DNA of 12,958 bases, taken from the NCBI GenBank assembly GCA_027008965.1, contig JALVDN010000115.1, positions 1-12,958 on the forward strand. Reading direction: 5' to 3'. Shown one piece after another: positions 6,527 through 12,958 of this stretch. This DNA is from Flavobacteriales bacterium. Lineage in GTDB: Bacteria > Bacteroidota > Bacteroidia > Flavobacteriales > Flavobacteriaceae. Each line of letters starts with the position of its first letter. The first letter of the stretch is position 1. A program made the position numbers and the translations under genes. The notes beneath the pieces were generated by a model, which saw nothing but the letters and a program-made list of their open reading frames with translations, searched no databases and was not told the DNA's origin.

Positions 6527-7296
6527 GAAAAAAAATTATCATAGGATTTACGGTCTTGACCGTTATATTGAATTTTTCTTTTTTGTCTGCATCCGGTTCC
6601 GGAGAAAATATTCCCTCGGATAAAGAAGCTTTGATTTACATCCAGCAATTCAAATACCATGCAATGAAAAGCATTGTTAATTATTTGTATTTTTCAAGAG
6701 GAATCTATCCGGATAAAACACCTGTTTATATTGACAAACATCTGGCACAAGCCGAATATTATTTATTGATGTTAGAAAAATATTCCGATCATTATCCCGA
6801 ATTACAAAACGATTTTAAAAATCTGACTTCATATTGGTATAATATCCGCGTGAAATTGGTTCATACGTTCAACAGGAAATATTTAAACAAATTTGTGGAT
6901 TATTTGGAAAAAATCATTTACAATGCCAATGAAATGGCTCGAAATATCATCACAAATAAAAAAGTGGGTTTCACGGAAACCGAATTGAATTTGTATAAAA
7001 CTTTAATGAAGCCCAATTATATTCTTTTTACCTATATCGTTTATTTTATTAATCCCGAAAATCCTAAAAGTAAAACCCTTTTAGAAAAATCTGCGCTTGA
7101 ATTAGGACAATGGGTTTCCTATTTGAAGAATCAGAAATTTAAAGGAGACGATAAGAAATGGAGATATATACTCCAGCAATTAAAGGATTTGAGTGGTAGA
7201 TATGAAAGTGCGGATGTTCCAACTGTTGTGGAGGCGGAAAATCTTTATTTACAAGTTGAAATCATTGAAAATGATATCTTAGATTATCAAGAGTAA
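6523..7296 (+). CDS. Secreted all-helical protein of unknown function, operon gene 3
   Basis: I do not recognise this 257-residue protein. Residues 1-24 look like a signal peptide (MRKKIIIGFT followed by VLTVILNFSFLSA). The mature protein is helical with many Tyr, Lys and Asn residues and no membrane segment or cysteine-based anchor. The segment W105-Y-N-I-R109, R118-K119, N122-K123 matches operon gene 1 residue for residue in spacing, so it is probably a paralogue of that gene. Both are of the same length with the motif at the same depth. A second half (about 150-257) repeats the helical plan less clearly. It overlaps gene 2 by 4 bp (ATGA). Its stop is 3 bp from the stop of the convergent DUF4270 gene, with no terminator between them. 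Confidence 0.78.
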   Translation: MRKKIIIGFTVLTVILNFSFLSASGSGENIPSDKEALIYIQQFKYHAMKSIVNYLYFSRGIYPDKTPVYIDKHLAQAEYYLLMLEKYSDHYPELQNDFKNLTSYWYNIRVKLVHTFNRKYLNKFVDYLEKIIYNANEMARNIITNKKVGFTETELNLYKTLMKPNYILFTYIVYFINPENPKSKTLLEKSALELGQWVSYLKNQKFKGDDKKWRYILQQLKDLSGRYESADVPTVVEAENLYLQVEIIENDILDYQE

Positions 7297-7299
7297 TTT

Positions 7300-8850
7300 T
7301 TAATTTTCTTCAGGTTTGGTGTAGTATATGATTAATTCCGGGGGGCTATCCGTTGAAAGATTCCCTTGTAAAACCGTCCCAAATGGAACAAAAGCATCGG
7401 GATCGGGTGATGTGGTGGAGGTTAAGAACTGTTTTAAATCCCATACTACCCGCAATCCGAGTTTTACATTAGTAGAATCTTTTCTCAGTATGTTTTTGAT
7501 GTATCTTGTGATATTGAATTGGTAGTATTTTTTATGTGTGATGGTGTCTTCAGCCATAGTGCCGTTATAGATGGCGGCAACATGGTTCAAGTCGGTGGCA
7601 AAACCGTTTTCCAATCGGGTGCTTAGATCTTCTATTCTGTTATCCGGATATTTAAACAAATACAATTGAGGCGGATGCTCATCTTCGGGTACTGAACTCA
7701 TCTCCGTTTCATCTACATACAATTTTAAGTCGGCTTGGTTAATCAGCCAGTCGTTATTCCTCAAATCATACAGTTCTTGAGAATTAAATAACTCAATTAC
7801 ACCCATGGATGCGGCATCTCCCTTAACATATATTTTATCTTCACCTTGGGTTATGTTGGGGTTGTCAATTTTATTTTGCACGCCGGGATAGAATGTATTT
7901 TGATAGGTATTGACAACAATATCTCTGGTTAAAATAATTTTTTCATATTTCTTCTCGGGATAATCATCGGAGGTATCGTCGGGGGTCCCGTTATCATTGG
8001 TGGTTTCATATCTATATGCAATCACAAGTTGTACATTGTTTTGCATCATCATAAAAACACCGTCATTGCCAATAGGTTCACACTCAATGTACAAACCACG
8101 GAAATGATTGGCAAAATAATCGGGATGGGATAACTCGGGTTGACCCCTGAAATTAAAGATTTTTTGGCGGAAAAAAGTGGTATCCAAAGGTATGACCAAA
8201 TGAGGAGGAAGCGTATCTTTTACCAATTCTCCTTTATCATCTTCAAAATCAAGGTTGGAAGATAACGGAATAGTATCTACAACATATGATAGATCCGGAT
8301 AAAATGTATTGTCTTGAAATAATAAATCTTGTTTATATGTGCTGAAATCATAATCCGAATAAAACGTTACTCTTGAACTGAATCCGGAGGAAGGGTCATA
8401 AGGGAAAAAATAATAATTTTGGTAGTATACACTTAGCTTGATGGGTAAATTTCCGAAAATGGAATCCACATCATAAACCGGATCATTGTCGGTACTGAGT
8501 TCTTCATTTTTCTTGGCAAAGAAAGGAACTCTGATCTGAACATACAAGATGGAATCGGCGTTCATAAAATGATCCGACTCAAAGGCTTGTTGAGGTAATT
8601 GAAATCTCACAACAGCATTGGATCTATTCAATCCGTATGCGTCTTGTTTGTAAATACCCAGATTGAGTAAAGGTTGATTTTGGGAAAAAACTTTATTTAT
8701 TTTTTCACTGTAAATTTTGATATTTTGAACCGTGTAGGTTTCAAAACGATAGTTACTGTCTTTAATCATGTCAAAACCGGTTTCGGTAAATTCTTTTTTA
8801 CAGGAAACCAACAATATCATTCCTGCTAATAGTATCAATACTTTCTTCAT
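7300..8850 (-). CDS. DUF4270 family lipoprotein
   Basis: This 516-residue protein has a lipoprotein signal peptide with lipobox LVSC; C17 is the predicted lipidated residue, followed by KKEFTETGFD. The remainder is mostly beta-rich with many Asp, Tyr and Asn residues. Recognisable stretches for the DUF4270 family are VVRFQLPQQ early, YDLRNNDWLINQADLKLYVDE in the middle, and the C-terminal LKLGLRVVWDLKQF-like region ending in SPPELIIYYTKP. The family is found across Bacteroidota, and no biochemical function is established. It lies 15 bp downstream of the GT5-like gene on the same strand, a pairing I recall as recurrent in the phylum, so the two probably share a transcript. The anchor could be periplasmic or surface-facing: no clear acidic lipoprotein-export signal follows C17. 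Confidence 0.85.
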   Translation of the reverse strand: MKKVLILLAGMILLVSCKKEFTETGFDMIKDSNYRFETYTVQNIKIYSEKINKVFSQNQPLLNLGIYKQDAYGLNRSNAVVRFQLPQQAFESDHFMNADSILYVQIRVPFFAKKNEELSTDNDPVYDVDSIFGNLPIKLSVYYQNYYFFPYDPSSGFSSRVTFYSDYDFSTYKQDLLFQDNTFYPDLSYVVDTIPLSSNLDFEDDKGELVKDTLPPHLVIPLDTTFFRQKIFNFRGQPELSHPDYFANHFRGLYIECEPIGNDGVFMMMQNNVQLVIAYRYETTNDNGTPDDTSDDYPEKKYEKIILTRDIVVNTYQNTFYPGVQNKIDNPNITQGEDKIYVKGDAASMGVIELFNSQELYDLRNNDWLINQADLKLYVDETEMSSVPEDEHPPQLYLFKYPDNRIEDLSTRLENGFATDLNHVAAIYNGTMAEDTITHKKYYQFNITRYIKNILRKDSTNVKLGLRVVWDLKQFLTSTTSPDPDAFVPFGTVLQGNLSTDSPPELIIYYTKPEEN

Positions 8851-8865
8851 GCAAATAATTTTGGT

Positions 8866-9681
8866 TTAAGTTTGAAATTGTTCTAAAATGTCCTTGAAAA
8901 TTTTCGGGTTGTTTTCAAGGAGTTCTAACGTAATTTTTCCTTTTTTATTGGGATAGGATTCAAAAATTTCTTGTAGAAATGGTTCGGGATTTTCTTCTCC
9001 AATCAATAATATATCTGCCAGTTCTGAAGCACCTTTGATTAAATTTTCTTCTGTTGAAGGCAGGAATTTTTTATACATGTCCGGATCCAATTCGTCAAAT
9101 TTAAATTTACTTTCCAAATCTCCCGGCAGTTCACCTTCAAAATGAACATCGTTCACCAAAACATGCATCATTTGTGTATGCGCAAGTAGCGGATTATCTT
9201 TATAATAAGTTTTCAAATAAAGCGGAAGTAAAGAAGTAAACCAACCCATATGAATCACATAATCAGCATTCCAATTCAATTTATTGGCGGTTTCCACCAC
9301 ACCTTTGGTGAAAAAAACCATAAAGTCCGAAATATCTTCTCGAAGTGATCCGTCTTCTTTTTTTAAAAATAATTTTTGATTGAAATTTTCCATGCTGTCT
9401 ATAAAATAGACTTGCATTCTTTCTTTTGGAATGGAGGCCACTTTTATGATCAAAGGGATGTCTTCATCATCCACCACAATATTTTTCCCGGATAGGCGGA
9501 TAACCTCATGTAGTTGTAATCTTCTTTCATTGATCACTCCGAATCTAGGCATAAAAATACGAACTTCACCTCCGGTGGAGCGTATGGATTTAGCAAGTTT
9601 AAATGCGAGTTCGGTATAAGAAGGTTCTGTCAAATACGGGGTGACACCTGTGGATACAATAAGAAAACGTTTATCTTTCAT
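8866..9681 (-). CDS. Short GT5 / glycogen-synthase-like protein (N-terminal domain only)
   Basis: This 271-residue protein matches the N-terminal Rossmann-like half of bacterial glycogen synthase (GT5), which is usually about 480 residues long. Seen here are the first beta strand and helix (KRFLIVSTG...ELAFKLAKSI), GGEVRIFMPRFG (37-48), and a segment resembling the GT5 acceptor region, FFTKGVVE...LNWNADYVIHMGW (123-147). The ADP-glucose-binding KTGGL motif expected near residues 17-25 is replaced by LTEPSYTEL, and the whole C-terminal nucleotide-sugar domain is absent without any trace downstream. Short forms of this kind are common in Bacteroidota and are usually annotated glycogen/starch synthase. 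With these parts missing I infer it is probably not a working glycogen synthase. It has its own promoter and likely forms an operon with the DUF4270 gene. I give no glgA symbol for that reason. Confidence 0.8.
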   Translation of the reverse strand: MKDKRFLIVSTGVTPYLTEPSYTELAFKLAKSIRSTGGEVRIFMPRFGVINERRLQLHEVIRLSGKNIVVDDEDIPLIIKVASIPKERMQVYFIDSMENFNQKLFLKKEDGSLREDISDFMVFFTKGVVETANKLNWNADYVIHMGWFTSLLPLYLKTYYKDNPLLAHTQMMHVLVNDVHFEGELPGDLESKFKFDELDPDMYKKFLPSTEENLIKGASELADILLIGEENPEPFLQEIFESYPNKKGKITLELLENNPKIFKDILEQFQT

Positions 9682-9707
9682 GCAAAACCTTCTGTAAAAC
9701 GGATAAA

Positions 9708-9738
9708 CAAAGTTACGGAATTTTCAATTAAATAACAA
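9708..9738 (-). promoter_or_regulatory. Bacteroidota-type promoter for the GT5-like/DUF4270 pair
   Basis: On the minus strand TTG (9736-9738) is followed by 20 nt and then TAACTTTG (9708-9715), an excellent fit to the Bacteroidota TTG-N17-23-TAnnTTTG pattern. The -7 element lies 26 bp ahead of the GT5-like ATG at 9681. A second TATATTTG sits further upstream at 9745-9752 without a good partner. I see no terminator hairpin after glmS, so readthrough may add to this promoter. Confidence 0.7.
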
Positions 9739-9780
9739 TGTAATCAAATATATGGCTCCTTATTTATTTCCTTGAATTAA

Positions 9781-11628
9781 TTATTCTACGGTTACGGACT
9801 TGGCTAAATTTCTCGGTTTGTCCACATCACGTCCAAGCATCACTGCAATATGATATGCCAGAAGTTGCAAAGGTATGGTAGCCAGTAAAGGCGTTAACAT
9901 TTCATCACTTTCGGGGATTTCAATCACGTGGTCTGCCAAACCGGCCACTTGTTGATCTCCCTCGGTGACAATGGCAATGATTTTTCCATCCCGGGCTTTG
10001 ATTTCCATGATGTTGGAAACAATTTTATCATAGTTCCCCTTTTTTGTGGCTATAACAACAACGGGCATGTTTTCATCAATCAATGCAATGGGACCGTGTT
10101 TCATTTCGGCGGCCGGATAACCTTCGGCATGAATATATGAGATTTCTTTGAGCTTCAAAGCGCCTTCCAGTGCAACGGGAAAATTGATGCCACGTCCGAG
10201 ATAGAGGAAATTTTTAGCGTTTTTATACTCTCTTGCCACTTGTTGGATGATGAGGTCTTTTTGAAGTACTTGTTCTATCTTGTCAGGTACATTTTCCAAT
10301 TCTTGTAACAGGTTTTCATATCGCTCTTGCGGAATAGTTCCTTTCAGATATCCCAAGCGTAGGGCCATCAAAGTCAATACGGTCACTTGTGCCGTGAAAG
10401 CTTTGGTGGATGCTACACCGATTTCCGGACCGGCATGTGTATATACACCGGCGTGTGTTTCACGGGCAATAGATGAACCTACGACATTACAAATGCCCAA
10501 CAAAAGCGCTCCTTTTTCTTTGGCTAAACGCAATGCCGCCAACGTGTCGGCTGTTTCTCCCGATTGGGATATCCCGATAACCACATCCCGTGGTTTGATA
10601 ATAGGATTTCTATATCTGAACTCCGAGCCGTATTCGGTTTCTACCGGAATGCGTGCCAATTCTTCAAAAAGATATTCTCCCACCAATCCGGCATGCCATG
10701 AGGTTCCGCAGCCCACCATGATAATCCGGTCGGATTCAAGAATGTGATTTTCATAGGATTCTATTCCCCCGAGTTTTATCTGTTTTTTTTCTGCATTGAT
10801 TCGTCCACGCATACTGTCATAAACCGAGCGGGGTTGTTCATAAATTTCCTTCAACATAAAATGTTCAAAACCCTCTTTTTCCAGTTGTTCTATGGTCAAG
10901 TCCAACTCTGTCAAGGAAGGCGTAACCAATTTATTATCCAAAGTTTTGACCATCATTTCTTTGCCGGGTTCAAGCAAAGCCAGTTCGTCTTCATCCAAAT
11001 AATAAACCGTTTTGGTATGAGAAACAATGGGTGCCGCATCGGAGGCAATAATATAATCGCCGTCTTTCCCGATACCTACTACCAAGGGGCTCCCTTTACG
11101 GGCTACCACCATTTGTCCCGGAAAATTTTTATCCATCACCACAATGGCATAAGCGCCCACCACTCTTTTTAATGCCAATTGCACGGATTCAAACAGATTT
11201 TTACCGCTTTCTTTTTTAACATCTTCTATAAAATTGACCAAGACTTCCGTATCGGTTTCGCTTTTGAAATGATATCCTTTTTGTATAAGGGCTTCCTTGA
11301 GGATGGAATAATTTTCAATAATACCATTATGCACTAATACCAAATCACCCGAACCCGAAACATGCGGGTGGGCATTGATTGTATTCGGTGCGCCGTGGGT
11401 TGCCCAGCGTGTGTGTGCGATTCCGGCAACAGCATCCCATTCTTTATTTTCAATCAATTTCTCCAAATCTGCAACCTTGCCTTTGGTTTTGAAAACTTTG
11501 ATTTCTCCGGATTTATTCATCAAAGCCAATCCTGCACTGTCATAACCTCTGTATTCCAGTCTTTTCAACCCGTCTATTAAAATAGGGATAGGATTTTCGG
11601 TTCCTGTATATCCAACGATTCCACACAT
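9781..11628 (-). CDS. glmS: Glutamine--fructose-6-phosphate aminotransferase (isomerizing)
   Basis: GlmS makes glucosamine 6-phosphate from fructose 6-phosphate and glutamine, the first step toward UDP-GlcNAc for peptidoglycan and lipopolysaccharide. The 615-residue protein has the usual length. The N-terminal glutaminase starts with the nucleophile C2 (MCGIVGYTG) and contains HTRWATHG (72-79), NGIIENY (101-107) and DTEV (126-129). The two sugar-isomerase domains show GCGTSWHAG (307-314 region), SQSGET (354-359), the second-domain YLGRG and EGALKLKEISYIHAEGYPA regions, and the conserved C-terminus KPRNLAKSVTVE. All key motifs are intact. The start is 5 bp after the stop of the U32 gene, so the two are probably cotranscribed. 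No glmS ribozyme fits in that 5-bp gap, in line with ribozyme control being known mainly from Firmicutes. Confidence 0.97.
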   Translation of the reverse strand: MCGIVGYTGTENPIPILIDGLKRLEYRGYDSAGLALMNKSGEIKVFKTKGKVADLEKLIENKEWDAVAGIAHTRWATHGAPNTINAHPHVSGSGDLVLVHNGIIENYSILKEALIQKGYHFKSETDTEVLVNFIEDVKKESGKNLFESVQLALKRVVGAYAIVVMDKNFPGQMVVARKGSPLVVGIGKDGDYIIASDAAPIVSHTKTVYYLDEDELALLEPGKEMMVKTLDNKLVTPSLTELDLTIEQLEKEGFEHFMLKEIYEQPRSVYDSMRGRINAEKKQIKLGGIESYENHILESDRIIMVGCGTSWHAGLVGEYLFEELARIPVETEYGSEFRYRNPIIKPRDVVIGISQSGETADTLAALRLAKEKGALLLGICNVVGSSIARETHAGVYTHAGPEIGVASTKAFTAQVTVLTLMALRLGYLKGTIPQERYENLLQELENVPDKIEQVLQKDLIIQQVAREYKNAKNFLYLGRGINFPVALEGALKLKEISYIHAEGYPAAEMKHGPIALIDENMPVVVIATKKGNYDKIVSNIMEIKARDGKIIAIVTEGDQQVAGLADHVIEIPESDEMLTPLLATIPLQLLAYHIAVMLGRDVDKPRNLAKSVTVE

Positions 11629-11633
11629 AATGT

Positions 11634-12857
11634 TTATTTATTTTCCACTAATTTATATAACTTATCACTCGGACGTATTTTTGTATCGATTTTTACCGAT
11701 AACAAATCTCCTTTTCGGGCTTTTTCACCCGGATGGTCATTCACATATATTTCTTTCAACTCCATTTCTTTCACACCCGATTCCGGACCGATTATCAGAA
11801 CTTTATCTCCTACTTTCACGTCAAAAGCTTCTATTTGAAAAACGCCTACCTTGGCTTTGGGATAATAATGTTTTCCACGTCCGATATACATTTTCTTGAA
11901 CTTGGCTTGATTGCCCGGTTGTGACCATTCGCCCAATTTCTTTCCCAAATAATATCCTCCCCAAAAACCACGGTTATAAACTGTAGACAGACGTTCCACC
12001 CATTTCTCCACTTTGTCACGTGAATATTCTCCGGCATTCAATGCATCTATCGCTTCGCGATAAGCCCGGGTTACGGTGGCCACATATTCGGGAGAGCGTG
12101 CTCTTCCTTCCAATTTTATAACACTCACACCGGCATCTTTCACTTGGTCCAAAAAATCAATAATCATCAAATCTTTGGGCGACATGATATATTCATTATC
12201 AATTTCCAACTCCATGCCGGTTTCCTTGTCAATAACAATATAAGGATGTCGGCAATTTTGTTTGCATGCTCCCCTATTGGCCGAAGAATTGTAGGTATGC
12301 AAGCTCAAATGACATTTCCCGGAAACAGCCATGCATAAAGCTCCGTGAGCAAAGACTTCAATTTTTACAAACTCTCCCGACGGACCTTTGATTTGTTGTT
12401 TTTGAATTTGATCGGCAATATGTTTAATTTGACGTAAGCTTAATTCCCTACTTAGCACAATAGTGTCGGCAAATTGCGCATAAAATTTCAAGGTTTCAAC
12501 GTTGGTGATGTTCAACTGGGTGGAAATATGTACTTCCATTCCCATTTCCCTGGCCATAAATAATACGGCTTGATCGGCAACAATAACCGCATCCACTTCT
12601 GCTTCTTTGGCGGCTTTCAATAATCTTCTGGCCACTGGAATATCGTGGTCATAAATAATCGTATTGAGCGTAAGATAAGAACGAACACCGCGCTTGCGGG
12701 TCATTTCCGTCACTTTGGGCAATTCGTCTATCGTAAAATTGATGCTTGAACGGGCGCGCATATTGAGTTGTTCAACGCCGAAATAAATTGAGTCTGCACC
12801 ATTATCCAAAGCGGCGACAAGTGATTCAAAATTCCCGGCGGGAGCCATTAATTCCAT
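11634..12857 (-). CDS. Peptidase U32 family protein, TrhP/YegQ-like RNA hydroxylase
   Basis: This 407-residue protein carries the full U32 signature at residues 167-185 (EVFAHGALCMAVSGKCHLS). Four cysteines, C175, C182, C198 and C202, lie in GALC...GKC...RGACKQNC. An N-terminal TIM-barrel-like domain begins ELMAPAGNFESLVAAL, and a small C-terminal beta domain covers about 320-400. Though named peptidases, the characterised E. coli members act in RNA hydroxylation: TrhP (YegQ) on tRNA uridine-34 using prephenate, and RlhA (YdcP) on 23S rRNA C2501. The length is closer to TrhP (about 450) than to RlhA (about 650), so TrhP-like is my inference. I start it at ATG 12857, which gives the family-typical MELMAPAG. 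An in-frame TTG at 12866 would add three residues. It sits 5 bp upstream of glmS. Confidence 0.88.
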   Translation of the reverse strand: MELMAPAGNFESLVAALDNGADSIYFGVEQLNMRARSSINFTIDELPKVTEMTRKRGVRSYLTLNTIIYDHDIPVARRLLKAAKEAEVDAVIVADQAVLFMAREMGMEVHISTQLNITNVETLKFYAQFADTIVLSRELSLRQIKHIADQIQKQQIKGPSGEFVKIEVFAHGALCMAVSGKCHLSLHTYNSSANRGACKQNCRHPYIVIDKETGMELEIDNEYIMSPKDLMIIDFLDQVKDAGVSVIKLEGRARSPEYVATVTRAYREAIDALNAGEYSRDKVEKWVERLSTVYNRGFWGGYYLGKKLGEWSQPGNQAKFKKMYIGRGKHYYPKAKVGVFQIEAFDVKVGDKVLIIGPESGVKEMELKEIYVNDHPGEKARKGDLLSVKIDTKIRPSDKLYKLVENK

Positions 12858-12873
12858 GAAAATCAATTTTTCG

Positions 12874-12881
12874 CAAATTTA
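12874..12881 (-). promoter_or_regulatory. Putative -7 element (TAAATTTG) upstream of the U32 gene
   Basis: On the minus strand TAAATTTG matches TAnnTTTG and ends 16 bp ahead of the ATG at 12857. No TTG lies at a suitable -33 distance (the nearest upstream is 38 nt away), so the call rests on the -7 element alone. The rest of the window to 12958 is AT-rich with no gene seen. Confidence 0.35.
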
Positions 12882-12958
12882 CAAATAAAAACCCGTAGTG
12901 ATATCGTATAATATCTAAACAATAATAAATAATGCATTTTTTCGTTTTACTATGTAAT

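Noticed and set aside
10280..10747. A 155-codon plus-strand open frame inside glmS
   Set aside because: It lies antisense to well-conserved glmS sugar-isomerase sequence, has low-quality composition and no start context.
11629..11633. glmS ribozyme or leader upstream of glmS
   Set aside because: Only 5 bp separate the U32 stop from the glmS start, so no leader RNA can fit.

Overview
The window looks like chromosomal DNA from a member of the Bacteroidota, probably the Flavobacteriales. The pointers are AT-rich genes, starts without clear Shine-Dalgarno sequences, several TAnnTTTG promoter elements of the Bacteroidota type, and marker families typical of the phylum: a DUF4270 lipoprotein beside a short GT5-like protein and glmS, a PorT-like outer-membrane barrel, and the short epimerase-type threonine dehydrogenase. 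I saw no tRNA, rRNA, CRISPR array, insertion sequence or phage gene.

Layout. Positions 1-291 hold the 3' end of a plus-strand threonine dehydrogenase. It meets xerD (minus, 294-1214) tail to tail. A secreted beta-barrel gene (plus, 1261-1854) diverges from xerD and ends at a hairpin terminator shared with a convergent stand-alone LigD-type polymerase gene (minus, 1900-2787). Next comes a gene-free stretch of about 295 bp. It contains a GC-rich, strongly self-complementary element (2893-3054) unlike the DNA around it. uvrC (minus, 3083-4870) follows.

Positions 4967-7296 hold a compact plus-strand operon of three secreted, all-helical proteins of about 255 residues each. I could not assign them a function. 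They share motifs with one another, at least one appears internally duplicated, and the middle one resembles the PilJ/NarX-type helical sensor domain. This operon and the GC-rich element are the two parts most likely to be undescribed.

From 7300 to the right edge everything is on the minus strand, transcribed in the order U32 family hydroxylase/peptidase gene, glmS, GT5-like gene, DUF4270 lipoprotein gene. The U32 gene and glmS are 5 bp apart. A good promoter (TTG-N20-TAACTTTG) lies between glmS and the GT5-like gene, so the last two genes can be expressed on their own. Functionally the window mixes housekeeping (DNA repair by uvrC and the LigD-type polymerase, chromosome dimer resolution by xerD, amino-sugar synthesis by glmS, RNA modification by the U32 protein) with envelope proteins (barrel, lipoprotein, three secreted helical proteins).
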